Shown: positions 7,234 through 14,872 of the stretch, in pieces | Position numbering within the stretch: the stretch's first letter is position 1 | Layout: each line of letters opens with the position of its first letter | Source: a virus | IMG/VR virus record: IMGVR_UViG_3300025769_000430 | Span: 1 to 33,933 of that record | Length of the DNA: 33,933 bases | Direction: 5' to 3' (one strand) | Notes under the pieces: model-generated | The model's database searches: none | The model's input: the letters and a program-made list of their open reading frames with translations, nothing else | Told to the model about the DNA's origin: nothing | Made by a program: the position numbers and the translations under genes

Positions 7234-7504
7234 GGAATTCAAGGAGTTTCTTCAGGCTGACGCAGATATGGTGCTCATGCACCCACAAGATCGGGAAGCT
7301 TGTTTGAAAGAGCTAGCTGATCTAGTTTATGTGTGTGCTCAGTACGCTGAGAACATGGATTGGGACATTGAGCAAGCATTGCGCCGTGTCCATCAATCAA
7401 ATATGTCCAAGCTTGGTGAAGACGGTAAACCGATCTACCGCGAGGACGGAAAAGTCCTCAAAGGACCTAACTATCAACCACCTGATTTGTCAGATCTTGT
7501 TTAA
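7136..7504 (+). CDS. MazG-like nucleotide pyrophosphohydrolase
   Basis: A 122-residue all-alpha NTP pyrophosphohydrolase of the MazG/PRA-PH type. The metal-binding pattern is visible as VEEFKEF (Glu33, Glu34, Glu37) followed by LKELADLVYV (Glu59, Asp62). The C-terminus ALRRVHQSNMSKLGEDGKP is typical of the phosphoribosyl-ATP pyrophosphohydrolase-like subgroup in phages. Such enzymes hydrolyse nucleoside triphosphates to monophosphates; in cyanophages they are usually linked to nucleotide pools or alarmone control, but the substrate here is unknown. The gene sits between DUF3310 and ribonucleotide reductase and ends in a TAATG overlap with the latter. Confidence 0.87.
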   Translation: MSLLSNQAIEFRQAYNIRNDLSSRSMQKNLIVEEFKEFLQADADMVLMHPQDREACLKELADLVYVCAQYAENMDWDIEQALRRVHQSNMSKLGEDGKPIYREDGKVLKGPNYQPPDLSDLV

Positions 7505-8874
7505 TGTCTAAACTTATTTCCCGTACTGGTCGCGTCCAAGCATGGATGGATGACCCAACATCACGGCTGCCAGTGTCGTGCACAATCTTCAACGTTATGG
7601 ACTCTTGCGAGGGTCCAGATGGTATTGAAGCTAGCTGGCGTTTTGCATCACACGCTCTACGCAATGGAGCTGGTGTTGCTATTCACCTGTCCGATCTTCG
7701 ACCGAAAGGAACTGAAAATGGAAAGGGACTTGTCGCTAGCGGCCCGGTTTCATTTGGCCAAATCTATTCGACCCTTAACTCTGTACTCCGACGTGGTGGA
7801 GTCTATAAGAACGGCGCTGTGGTGTTGCATATCGACCTGTGCCATCCTGATGCTCTTGAATTTATACAAGCACCACGTCATGAGCTCCCTTGGGCTAAGC
7901 GATGCATCAACATTACAGATGAATGGTGGGAGGCGTGCACTTTTAAGGAGGAACTACTCAATGGTATTAAGTCCGGTGACATTTGGCTCAACAAAGTAAA
8001 GTATGACAAACAAGGCAACCGTATTCGAGGCAACGTTTGTCTCGAAGTGTACCTGCCTAGCAGAGGAACCTGTCTCCTACAGCATGTTAATCTTGGAGCC
8101 TGTGAGTTCGATGACATTCCAAGAGCTTTCGTCGAAGGTATGTCTGAACTGTGTGCACTGCATGCAACCACTGGAGTTGGTGAGAGTGGTGAATACCTCC
8201 CACCCGAGACGGATCGACAAGTCGGCCTTGGAATGCTCGGACTTGCAAATCTCCTTCGACGTGTAGGTGTAACTTATGAACAATTTGGACGTGCACTTGA
8301 CCAATACAACAATGGCGAAATCGTACAAACACCAGCATTTGAATTGGTATCACAATTCGCAAGTGGAATCGACTCGGCAGCAAGCATTGCACGTAGTTAC
8401 TCGATGGAACGAGCTTTCGCAATCGCTCCTACTGCTAGCTGTAGCTACCGCAGTCAAGATGTAGATGGATATACTTGTACACCGGAGATTGCACCGCCGA
8501 TCTCCCGTCACATTGACCGTGACTCTGGCACCTTTGGTGTGCAGAGCTATGATTATGGTGATGTAGAAATTGCATCTGAAGTTGGCTGGGACGCATACAA
8601 GCGTGTCGCTGATGGACTCATGACGATGCTAAATAACACTGGGCTTCTTCACGGGTATAGCTTCAATAGCTGGAGTGATGTTGTTACTTATGACAACGCC
8701 TTTATCGAAGAGTGGCTAAAGAGTCCCCAGACTTCCTTGTATTATTCGCTTCAAGTAATGGGCGATACACAAGATAAATCTGATGCATATGCCGCTCTCG
8801 ACTCAAAGGAAGTAGACGACTATCTTGCAGATTTACTAAATGAAAAAGAACCTACCTGTGACTGTCAAGAATGA
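7504..8874 (+). CDS. nrdA: Ribonucleotide reductase alpha subunit, compact class I (cyanopodovirus type)
   Basis: Catalytic subunit reducing ribonucleotides to deoxyribonucleotides. At 456 residues it lacks the N-terminal ATP-cone of cellular NrdA (~760 residues). Active-site residues are present: Cys26 in PVSCTIFN, Asn177-x-Cys179-x-Glu181 in GNVCLEV (the E. coli Asn437/Cys439/Glu441 set), Cys200 in VNLGAC, and the phosphate loop APTASCSY. A C-terminal CDC pair (Cys452, Cys454) would re-reduce the active site. SLYYS with Tyr413-Tyr414 matches the Tyr730-Tyr731 radical pathway of class I enzymes. With the beta-like gene next door, this argues for class I rather than B12-dependent class II, the label that related cyanophage enzymes have often carried. 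The start is fixed by the TAATG overlap. Confidence 0.9.
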   Translation: MSKLISRTGRVQAWMDDPTSRLPVSCTIFNVMDSCEGPDGIEASWRFASHALRNGAGVAIHLSDLRPKGTENGKGLVASGPVSFGQIYSTLNSVLRRGGVYKNGAVVLHIDLCHPDALEFIQAPRHELPWAKRCINITDEWWEACTFKEELLNGIKSGDIWLNKVKYDKQGNRIRGNVCLEVYLPSRGTCLLQHVNLGACEFDDIPRAFVEGMSELCALHATTGVGESGEYLPPETDRQVGLGMLGLANLLRRVGVTYEQFGRALDQYNNGEIVQTPAFELVSQFASGIDSAASIARSYSMERAFAIAPTASCSYRSQDVDGYTCTPEIAPPISRHIDRDSGTFGVQSYDYGDVEIASEVGWDAYKRVADGLMTMLNNTGLLHGYSFNSWSDVVTYDNAFIEEWLKSPQTSLYYSLQVMGDTQDKSDAYAALDSKEVDDYLADLLNEKEPTCDCQE

Positions 8875-9590
8875 GAAAACATCCTTATCAAAAACTATTA
8901 GAGCGCAAGCGGACATGGACTCCTGTGGCTACTACCAAAGGGAAGTGCAAGGAGGGTGCGGAGGAGACTCTGCGCCGTGCACTTGCCTTGCGACATATGG
9001 AACTACCTGTGGGAGATTTTATTCGTGATGCGCTCGCCTCTGAAGTTCCATTTCTCTCACGTGAAATATTGGAGAGCAATGTCCAAGACGAAATTAAGCA
9101 CGACAGGGCTCTGGGTTATGTCGCCGATGCTTGGGGAGTTGATCCGAAAGCTGAGCGGGAAGCCCTCGCACTGCGTGATGCCTGGACAGAACATCCTGAT
9201 CACACTATCCTTAAAGCCATGGTTGCTGAGCGTGCAATCTTTTTCGTCTTACTACCCTTCATGCGGTTTGCTGGTGACGCAGGGATGCGAACCGTCAGCG
9301 CTGACATTAGTAGAGACGAACAAGTTCACGTCGCAACAAATAGCTTGGTATGTAGAGAGCTTGGGCTGGAAACTTCGCCGTCTTTGGATAAACTTCGTAA
9401 GGCGACTATTGCCTGGGTCATGCAACCACTAGGCAAGTCTGAAGATAAATATTTGGACAAAAAATTTTGGCTCGATTCTAGCGATCGGCTGATGTATGAG
9501 GGTAAAGCACCACAACTTGCTGACACACAGCGAGCTCGTATGCCTGCCTTCTTTGAACACGCTAATCAAAACCTCCCACAATATGCTTAA
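8871..9590 (+). CDS. nrdB: Ribonucleotide reductase beta subunit, ferritin-like dimetal protein
   Basis: A 239-residue helical protein that starts inside the alpha-subunit stop (ATGA). Six dimetal ligands can be proposed: Glu44 (MELP), Glu74 and His77 (DEIKH), Glu120 (MVAER), and Glu150 and His153 (DEQVH), with ExxH spacing as in NrdB and Glu44-Glu74 spacing close to E. coli Asp84-Glu115. The position four residues after His77, where E. coli has radical Tyr122, is Leu81 here, so a canonical stable tyrosyl radical is unlikely. Cellular NrdB is ~375 residues, so this is a minimal form. Overlooked beta subunits beside cyanopodovirus RNR genes are known (P-SSP7); I assign this one to that type. 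Confidence 0.82.
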   Translation: MRKHPYQKLLERKRTWTPVATTKGKCKEGAEETLRRALALRHMELPVGDFIRDALASEVPFLSREILESNVQDEIKHDRALGYVADAWGVDPKAEREALALRDAWTEHPDHTILKAMVAERAIFFVLLPFMRFAGDAGMRTVSADISRDEQVHVATNSLVCRELGLETSPSLDKLRKATIAWVMQPLGKSEDKYLDKKFWLDSSDRLMYEGKAPQLADTQRARMPAFFEHANQNLPQYA

Positions 9591-9741
9591 CTTTCTGACA
9601 CCTGAGAAGCTGTTGGCAGAGTTAGAAGAAACCTTTCCACCACCTTTTACAGGACCAGAAGACAAGATCCAACACATCATGTTTACGGCTGGTCAACAAT
9701 CCATTATTCAATGGATCAAACAACGTATTACTGAAGACTAA
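9583..9741 (+). CDS. Small hypothetical protein (52 aa) after ribonucleotide reductase
   Basis: Starts at ATG 9583, overlapping the last eight bases of the RNR beta gene, and ends in a TAATG overlap with the next gene. The product begins MLNFLTPEKLLAELEE and is helical and amphipathic, with FPPPFTGPEDKIQHIMF in the middle. No domain is recognised. The overlap at both ends argues that it is a real operon member. An in-frame ATG at 9496 would lie deep inside the RNR beta gene and is less likely. Confidence 0.68.
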   Translation: MLNFLTPEKLLAELEETFPPPFTGPEDKIQHIMFTAGQQSIIQWIKQRITED

Positions 9742-10049
9742 TGTTCTACACTAAATCAGAACTTTATGAAGGTAACCGTAATGGTATGCCTTTAGACCCT
9801 GGGCTGTATGACATCAGCATGAAGCATCACTTCGGTGGTGGTATTCAAGCTCCTGCTACACCAGCACCACCTCAACAAACTAATGCTACCATCGCTTCTG
9901 TCGGTGAATCCATTCGTCGCCCTAAAGGCAAGCGTAAAAAAACAAACCTTGCTAGCCTGAGGATTGCTCCTAAAGCTGTTATTAACAAGCTAGTTGGAGG
10001 CAACATTGGTGGCGGAGGTACTGGTCTAAACATTGGGAGTTTCGGATGA
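9741..10049 (+). CDS. gp7.3-like virion/tail assembly protein
   Basis: A 102-residue protein immediately before the portal gene, the place of gene 7.3 in T7. The C-terminal half is strongly basic (RRPKGKRKKTNLASLRI) and ends in a glycine-rich segment (GGNIGGGGTG), resembling the basic, Gly-rich end of T7 gp7.3, a virion protein implicated in tail assembly and host recognition. The N-terminal half is proline/alanine-rich. The assignment rests on position and composition; sequence similarity is weak. Its stop overlaps the portal start (ATGA). Confidence 0.65.
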   Translation: MFYTKSELYEGNRNGMPLDPGLYDISMKHHFGGGIQAPATPAPPQQTNATIASVGESIRRPKGKRKKTNLASLRIAPKAVINKLVGGNIGGGGTGLNIGSFG

Positions 10050-11617
10050 CAGCTAAATCGAGGTACGATGCACTAAGCAGTGGCCGTACATCGTTTCTAG
10101 ACGTTGCTGTTCAATGCTCTGAGCTTACACTTCCTTATCTCATCCAACGTGATGAGCATAGGACTTCCCATAAATCTCTCACACAACCTTGGCAAAGCGT
10201 AGGCGCTAAGGCGGTAGTTACCCTTGCATCTAAGTTGATGCTGGCTCTGCTGCCGCCTCAGACTACGTTCTTCAAGTTACAAATTGCTGATGAAAAGCTT
10301 GGGACTGAAATCCCTGCTGAGATTCGGTCTGAACTTGATCTTAGTTTTGCCAAACTTGAGCGTATGGTAATGGAATCTATCGCTGCTTCTAGCGATCGTG
10401 TTACCGTTCACCAAGCTATTAAACATCTTGTTGTTGGTGGCAACGCTTTGTTGTTTATGAGTAAGGATGGGATTAAGCACTACCCATTGAACCGCTACGT
10501 TGTAGAACGTGATGGCAACGGTAACGTAATTGAGATCGTAACCAAAGAACTAATTAACAAAAAACTTTTACCAGCTGAAGTTATCAAAGATCCATTGAAA
10601 ACAAATGATGGATCATTGAATAGCAACAGTGAAGATGTAGAAGTTTATACACACGTACGGCTTGAGAACAATCGTTGGCTGTGGCATCAAGAAGTATACG
10701 ATCGTGTTGTCCCTGGCACACAGGGTAAAGCACCTAAGGAGACATCGCCATGGCTAGTCCTAAGATTCAATGCGGTTGATGGAGAGAACTACGGACGTGG
10801 TAGGGTAGAGGAATTCATCGGTGATCTTAAGTCACTCAATGCACTCTCTCAGGCTATCACAGAAGGCTCTGCAGCAGCTGCTAAAGTAGTCTTCCTAGTG
10901 TCACCATCATCGACCACTAAACCACAGACTCTGAGCAAAGCTGGCAACGGTGCTATCATTCAAGGTAGGCCAGAGGATGTATCGGTTGTACAAGTTGGTA
11001 AGACTGCTGACTTCCAAACTGCAATGCAACAGATGCAGCAATTGGAACGTCGCATCTCTGAGGCATTCCTAGTGTTGACTGTTCGACAGTCTGAACGGAC
11101 TACCGCAGAAGAAGTACGCCTTACACAATTGGAACTTGAGCAACAGCTTGGTGGACTGTTTAGTCTGCTAACTGTTGAGTTTCTTGTACCATATCTTAAC
11201 CGCAAACTCATGATGATGCAACGCAGTGGTGAGCTGCCTAGGTATCCAAAGAACCTAGTTAAGCCTACCATTGTAGCAGGCATCAACGCACTTGGTCGCG
11301 GCCAAGATCGTGAGTCTTTGACTAACTTCATCACTACTATTGCTCAGACTATTGGGCCAGAAGGTATGATGCAGTTCCTCAATCCAGATGAATTTATTAA
11401 ACGTCTGGCAGCTGCACAAGGTATCGATGTACTGAACCTTGTGAAGTCTATGGATCAACAACAGCAAGAAGCACAAGCTTCAGCTGAACAAGAACAACAG
11501 ATGGAAATGATGAAGCAGTCTGCATCTATGCAATCAGCTCCCATTAATGATCCATCTAAAAACCCAGCACTTGCTGCTCAACTAGAAGCACAAGCTGGAC
11601 AACCACCTATGGAATAA
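10046..11617 (+). CDS. Portal (head-tail connector) protein, T7 gp8-like
   Basis: A 523-residue protein (T7 gp8 has 536) forming the dodecameric ring through which DNA enters and leaves the capsid. It is recognised by length, gene order before the scaffold, and segments typical of T7-like portals: the N-terminal TLPYLIQRDEHRTSHKSL, LASKLMLALLPPQTTFFKL, GRGRVEEFIGDLKSLNALS, and VRQSERTTAEEVRLTQLELEQ. The C-terminal ~60 residues are a Gln/Glu/Met-rich, low-complexity helical tail. The ATG at 10046 has GGGAG at 10035-10039, a clear ribosome site. The stop overlaps the scaffold start as TAATG. Confidence 0.95.
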   Translation: MTAKSRYDALSSGRTSFLDVAVQCSELTLPYLIQRDEHRTSHKSLTQPWQSVGAKAVVTLASKLMLALLPPQTTFFKLQIADEKLGTEIPAEIRSELDLSFAKLERMVMESIAASSDRVTVHQAIKHLVVGGNALLFMSKDGIKHYPLNRYVVERDGNGNVIEIVTKELINKKLLPAEVIKDPLKTNDGSLNSNSEDVEVYTHVRLENNRWLWHQEVYDRVVPGTQGKAPKETSPWLVLRFNAVDGENYGRGRVEEFIGDLKSLNALSQAITEGSAAAAKVVFLVSPSSTTKPQTLSKAGNGAIIQGRPEDVSVVQVGKTADFQTAMQQMQQLERRISEAFLVLTVRQSERTTAEEVRLTQLELEQQLGGLFSLLTVEFLVPYLNRKLMMMQRSGELPRYPKNLVKPTIVAGINALGRGQDRESLTNFITTIAQTIGPEGMMQFLNPDEFIKRLAAAQGIDVLNLVKSMDQQQQEAQASAEQEQQMEMMKQSASMQSAPINDPSKNPALAAQLEAQAGQPPME

Positions 11618-12351
11618 TGGCAGAAATTTTTACATCAGACAACAGTGTTAGTCAAGAGGTTATGGAATCTCATAACACTGAGATCGCTGATTCTCTCCGC
11701 GTTGGCGAAGAGATGATGGAAGCTCATGAGCAACGTCTGGCTGGTAAGTATAAAAATACTGAAGAGCTAGAAGCTGCATACCTTGAGCTGCAAAAGAAAC
11801 TCGGGAGTCAAGAAGAAAATGTGCAAACAGAGTCTGAAGAAACTCCTGAAGTCGATTGGCTGGCAGAAGCCCAGCGAGCAATCACAGAAAGTGGAGAACT
11901 CTCAGAAGAACTAGCTCAACAGATCTCCGACATGAATGGCATGGATGTGTTCAATGCCATGAAAGAAGGTAACTTTACTGACTCACGTGATCTGAGTGAC
12001 GCTGAAATGAACGCTGTCTACCAAGCTGTTGGTGGTCAGGATCAGTACGGCAACCTCATTGGTTGGGCTCAAGAGAATTTCACTGATGCTGAAATTGAAG
12101 CCTATGATCAAGTGATTGACTCTGGTAACATTTCACAAATCAATCTTGCATTGCAAGCACTTTACTATCGATACACAGACGCTATGGGACAGGACGGCAA
12201 CCTCTTGCAAGGTAAGCCTGCTGCTGCTGAAACAGTTTTCCGCAGTCAAGCAGAGCTTATCCAAGCAATGAATGATCCACGGTATGACAATGATCCTGCA
12301 TACCGGCAAGATGTTATTAACAAACTAGATCGCTCCGAAATCAACTTCTAA
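11617..12351 (+). CDS. Capsid assembly (scaffolding) protein, T7 gp9-like
   Basis: A 244-residue acidic, mostly helical protein between portal and capsid genes, where T7 has scaffold gene 9 (307 residues). Scaffold proteins guide procapsid assembly and leave before maturation. Features supporting this are the high Glu content, a long probable coiled segment around LAGKYKNTEELEAAYLELQK, and a C-terminus with RQDVINKLDRSEINF. The motif KYKNTEELEAAY is common in T7-like phage scaffolds. It shares TAATG junctions with portal and with hli. Confidence 0.88.
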   Translation: MAEIFTSDNSVSQEVMESHNTEIADSLRVGEEMMEAHEQRLAGKYKNTEELEAAYLELQKKLGSQEENVQTESEETPEVDWLAEAQRAITESGELSEELAQQISDMNGMDVFNAMKEGNFTDSRDLSDAEMNAVYQAVGGQDQYGNLIGWAQENFTDAEIEAYDQVIDSGNISQINLALQALYYRYTDAMGQDGNLLQGKPAAAETVFRSQAELIQAMNDPRYDNDPAYRQDVINKLDRSEINF

Positions 12352-12521
12352 TGAACGACACCCAAATCTGGCCCACTGAACCACGTATGTACATCGACGA
12401 AAACTCCATCCCTCATAACGAACGCGCCGAGCGTCTCAATGGCCGACTGGCTATGCTCGGTGTGATTGCTGCGATTGGATCGTATGCAGTTACTGGTCAA
12501 CTTATCCCTGGAGTATGGTAA
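12351..12521 (+). CDS. hli: High-light-inducible protein (Hli)
   Basis: A 56-residue single-helix protein of the chlorophyll a/b-binding superfamily. The signature ERAERLNGRLAMLGVIAAIG contains the ExxNGRxAMxG motif, followed by a membrane helix ending at TGQLIPGVW. Hli proteins bind chlorophyll and carotenoid in the thylakoid membrane and protect photosystems under excess light; cyanophage copies are thought to keep photosynthesis running during infection. The gene starts in a TAATG overlap with the scaffold stop and ends in another. There is no clear ribosome site, so translation is probably coupled to the scaffold. Confidence 0.95.
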   Translation: MNDTQIWPTEPRMYIDENSIPHNERAERLNGRLAMLGVIAAIGSYAVTGQLIPGVW

Positions 12522-12685
12522 TGCCACAAGGCAAAGGAACTTATGGGTCCCAAGTAGGACGCCCATCTAAGAAAAAGAAACTTTCCCCTGCACAACTGAA
12601 GATTGCTAAGATGTCTGGTGACCCTAAAAAAATGGAGGGTGCTGACTTTAAGAAACTTCGTTCCATGAAGTCTAAGATGGCGTAA
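12521..12685 (+). CDS. Small basic cyanophage protein (54 aa)
   Basis: A 54-residue, lysine-rich protein between hli and the next tiny gene, joined by TAATG at both ends. GGAG at 12510-12513 with a seven-base spacer provides a ribosome site. It begins MPQGKGTYGSQVGRPSKKKK and continues with a probable helix (LSPAQLKIAKMSGDPKKMEG). I have the impression that similar N-termini occur in other cyanophages, but no function is known to me. Its strong positive charge and late position suggest a nucleic-acid-binding or virion role; that is inference only. Confidence 0.75.
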   Translation: MPQGKGTYGSQVGRPSKKKKLSPAQLKIAKMSGDPKKMEGADFKKLRSMKSKMA

Positions 12686-12747
12686 TGGCACACAAAGGCA
12701 AAGGATCTTGCGGAGGCAAGAAAGGTGGCAAAGGCTACAAAAAGTAG
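12685..12747 (+). CDS. Tiny Gly/Lys-rich peptide (20 aa)
   Basis: A 20-codon frame starting in the TAATG junction of the previous gene and ending at TAG 12747. The peptide has six Gly-Lys or Lys-Gly steps and a single cysteine. It overlaps the next gene's GTG start by 23 bases. It could be a real micro-protein, or a short leader that brings ribosomes to the next GTG start. The sequence alone cannot decide. Confidence 0.4.
   Translation: MAHKGKGSCGGKKGGKGYKK
12712..12716 (+). promoter_or_regulatory. Ribosome binding site (GGAGG) that decides a GTG start
   Basis: GGAGG lies eight bases before GTG 12725, the only plausible start of the following 85-residue protein. This is one of the few strong Shine-Dalgarno sites in the island and supports GTG initiation. 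Confidence 0.7.
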
Positions 12748-12982
12748 TACACGTTCTGTCAGTCTGAAGATTGGCAAACACAAATCGCGTACCGGTGGCT
12801 TGACAGCTGCCGGTCGGCGTAAATATAATAGGGAGACTGGTTCAAACCTTAAGGCTCCCCAGCCTGGTGGCGGTCCTCGCAAGCGGTCCTTCTGTGCTCG
12901 TATGAAAGGCAACAAAGGACCGATGCGAAAGAATGGTAAGCCCACCCGTAAGGCACTAGCCCTTCGTAAATGGAAATGTTAA
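12725..12982 (+). CDS. Basic conserved phage protein, DUF6321-like (85 aa)
   Basis: An 85-residue, highly basic protein with a pattern I recall from many phages: KSRTGGLTAAGRRKYNRETG, then a Gly/Pro linker, then RSFCARMKGNKGPMRKNG and PTRKALALRKW, ending in Cys. I recall the family as DUF6321, of unknown function, with moderate certainty. Two cysteines and the Arg/Lys richness suggest nucleic-acid binding or a packaged virion protein; this is inference. It starts at GTG with a GGAGG ribosome site and overlaps the preceding micro-ORF. The stop is one base from the next ATG. Confidence 0.82.
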   Translation: MAKATKSSTRSVSLKIGKHKSRTGGLTAAGRRKYNRETGSNLKAPQPGGGPRKRSFCARMKGNKGPMRKNGKPTRKALALRKWKC

Positions 12983-13147
12983 ATGGCTAAACCTGGCTTA
13001 TACGCAAACATCCACGCCAAGCGCAAGCGTATTGCACAAGGCAGTGGTGAAAAAATGAGGAAGCCTGGCAGTGAGGGTGCTCCCACTGCAGCTAACTTCC
13101 GCCGGTCTGCAAAGACCGCAAAGAAAAACAAACTTAAAATGGCTTAA
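12983..13147 (+). CDS. Small basic conserved phage protein (54 aa)
   Basis: A 54-residue protein starting MAKPGLYANIHAKRKRIAQG, followed by SGEKMRKPGSEGAPTAANFRRSAKTAKK. This MAKPGLYANIHAKRKRI...GSGEKMRKPG pattern recurs, as I remember it, as a small protein or C-terminal module in unrelated phages, often near the previous gene's family. Function is unknown. Net charge is strongly positive. The start context is TTAAATGG without a Shine-Dalgarno sequence. Together with its two basic neighbours it forms a cluster of small cationic proteins between hli and psbA. Confidence 0.82.
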   Translation: MAKPGLYANIHAKRKRIAQGSGEKMRKPGSEGAPTAANFRRSAKTAKKNKLKMA

Positions 13148-13151
13148 TTAA

Positions 13152-14231
13152 ATGGCAGCTACTATCGCACTACAACGGCCCAAGTCTATTTGGGACCGCT
13201 ATTGTGAGTGGGTTAGCAGCACTGAGAACCGGCTTTATGTAGGACACTTCGGTGTCCTCATGATTCCTTGTCTACTGGCAGCGACCACTTGCTTTATTGT
13301 TGCATTCATTGCAGCACCTCCCGTTGACATCGACGGCATCCGTGAACCCGTTGCAGGGTCTCTACTCTATGGAAACAACATCATCTCAGGAGCAGTCGTA
13401 CCCAGCTCCAACGCAATCGGACTACATCTCTACTCCATCTGGGAAGCAGCCAGCCTCGACGAATGGCTCTACAATGGAGGACCCTATCAGCTCGTCGTAT
13501 TCCACTTTCTCATTGGTGTCTTCGCTTACATGGGACGCGAATGGGAACTTAGTTATCGACTAGGGATGAGGCCCTGGATCTTTGTTGCTTACTCTGCTCC
13601 GGTCGCTGCTGCTACTGCAGTCTTCCTCGTCTACCCTTTCGGTCAGGGTTCATTTAGTGATGGTATGCCTCTGGGTATCAGTGGCACGTTCAACTACATG
13701 CTCGTCTTTCAAGCTGAACACAATATCCTCATGCACCCCTTCCATATGTTGGGTGTTGCTGGAGTGTTTGGTGGGTCGCTGTTCTCTGCAATGCACGGTT
13801 CGCTTGTTACGTCCTCACTGGTTCGAGAGACGACTGAAAACGTAAGCCAAAACCAAGGATATAAATTTGGACAAGAAGAAGAAACGTACAACATCGTTGC
13901 AGCGCACGGCTATTTTGGTCGGCTTATTTTCCAGTATGCTAGTTTTAACAACAGTAGGAGTCTCCACTTCTTTCTGGCCGCTTGGCCTGTTGTTGGCATT
14001 TGGTTTACCGCTCTTGGTGTCTCTACGATGGCGTTCAACCTGAACGGCTTTAACTTTAATCAATCGATCCAAGCGTCTGATGGTAGAGTCATCAACACTT
14101 GGGCTGACATTCTAAACCGAGCTGGTCTCGGTATGGAAGTCATGCACGAGCGTAATGCTCACAATTTCCCCCTCGACCTGGCTAGTGTAGAGAGTGCACC
14201 TGTTGCTCTCACTGCTCCGGCGGTCGGCTAA
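13152..14231 (+). CDS. psbA: Photosystem II D1 reaction-centre protein
   Basis: A complete 359-residue D1 protein with five membrane helices. Functional residues fall at standard numbers: Tyr161 (TyrZ), Asp170, His190, His198, His215, His272, Ser264, His332, Glu333, His337, Asp342 and Ala344. A 15-residue extension after Ala344 should be removed by the host CtpA protease. Residue 130 is Glu (MGREWE), the form associated with high-light cyanobacterial D1. In infected cells phage D1 replaces damaged host D1 and keeps electron flow going. There is no Shine-Dalgarno sequence; the start lies in an AT-rich TAATTAAATGG context. The sequence looks intact and of cyanobacterial origin. Confidence 0.99.
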   Translation: MAATIALQRPKSIWDRYCEWVSSTENRLYVGHFGVLMIPCLLAATTCFIVAFIAAPPVDIDGIREPVAGSLLYGNNIISGAVVPSSNAIGLHLYSIWEAASLDEWLYNGGPYQLVVFHFLIGVFAYMGREWELSYRLGMRPWIFVAYSAPVAAATAVFLVYPFGQGSFSDGMPLGISGTFNYMLVFQAEHNILMHPFHMLGVAGVFGGSLFSAMHGSLVTSSLVRETTENVSQNQGYKFGQEEETYNIVAAHGYFGRLIFQYASFNNSRSLHFFLAAWPVVGIWFTALGVSTMAFNLNGFNFNQSIQASDGRVINTWADILNRAGLGMEVMHERNAHNFPLDLASVESAPVALTAPAVG

Positions 14232-14254
14232 TTATACACACACTATTTAAATTA

Positions 14255-14626
14255 ATGAAAAACATTGCTCTTTCTACCCTCGCGGTGTCTTGTTTTGCTG
14301 CTCCCGCTATCGCTGGTCCTTATGTAAACCTCGAAGCAAAGCAGAAGTGGTCTGGTGAAGACTACAAATCAGCCACTCTTGATACACACGTGGGCTATGA
14401 AAACAAGCTCGGTGACAGTGCTACTTGGTATATCCAAGGCGGTCCTCAGATTCGTTTTCCTGATGATGCTGAACAAGTCGGTGCTGCATCTGGCAAAACC
14501 GGTCTGAAGTTCAAAGTCACTAAGCGCCTTAGCGCATACGGTGAAGTCTCTGCTGCTACCAAAGAAGGTTTGGAGTTGGAAGGTCTCGGCGTTGGCACCA
14601 AGGCTGGTCTTAAGTACAAATTCTAA
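14255..14626 (+). CDS. Secreted beta-barrel-like (outer-membrane-protein-like) small protein
   Basis: A 123-residue protein with a clear signal peptide: a Lys near the start, a hydrophobic core, and a likely cleavage site AIA|GP after residue 20. The mature part alternates polar and apolar residues in strand-like segments (SATWYIQGGPQIRF, KTGLKFKVTKRLSAYGEV) and ends with GLKYKF; a terminal Phe is typical of outer-membrane barrels. At ~100 mature residues it is short for a full 8-strand barrel. I have the impression that similar GPYVN-type proteins occur in cyanophages and marine Synechococcus. Role in infection is unknown. The gene directly follows psbA with 23 bases between, and has no Shine-Dalgarno sequence. 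Confidence 0.75.
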   Translation: MKNIALSTLAVSCFAAPAIAGPYVNLEAKQKWSGEDYKSATLDTHVGYENKLGDSATWYIQGGPQIRFPDDAEQVGAASGKTGLKFKVTKRLSAYGEVSAATKEGLELEGLGVGTKAGLKYKF

Positions 14627-14645
14627 GTAACGTACGTTCATCCTT

Positions 14646-14825
14646 ATGGAACATGTTTATCAAATAGAACTAACACCCGATGCCTTGAAGTTGATATACA
14701 AGTCAGTTGACTTTCACCATCAACACTGGGCTGGCGGTGAACCCTGGGAACAAGAAGCTTTGGTTTATCTCAAAGGTCTTCTGTTCAAGTGTGTTCTAGA
14801 AGAAACGTTCCAGCAGGACGCATAA
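14646..14825 (+). CDS. Small hypothetical protein (59 aa) downstream of the barrel-like gene
   Basis: An open frame from ATG 14646 to TAA 14825. The product begins MEHVYQIELTPDALKLIY and continues with an aromatic/His stretch (VDFHHQHWAGGEPWEQEA) and an amphipathic helix (LVYLKGLLFKCVLEE). It has no membrane segment or signal. No family is recognised. It fills the interval between two supported genes with sensible amino-acid composition, so I accept it as probably real. Confidence 0.62.
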   Translation: MEHVYQIELTPDALKLIYKSVDFHHQHWAGGEPWEQEALVYLKGLLFKCVLEETFQQDA

Positions 14826-14828
14826 CAC

Positions 14829-14852
14829 TCACACCATGGAACGGGGGTGTGA
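14829..14852 (+). other. Seven-base-pair hairpin between small genes
   Basis: TCACACC at 14829-14835 pairs perfectly with GGTGTGA at 14846-14852 across a ten-base loop. No T-run follows, so it is not a canonical terminator. It lies just after one stop and before the GGAG that serves the next start, so it could affect mRNA processing or translation. Confidence 0.4.
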
Positions 14853-14872
14853 TACTTCAATGGAGATTTAAC

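Noticed and set aside
7504-8874. B12-dependent class II ribonucleotide reductase
   Set aside because: The adjacent ferritin-like beta gene and the LYY radical-relay pair near the C-terminus point to class I; the class II label of similar cyanophage enzymes is a known misannotation.
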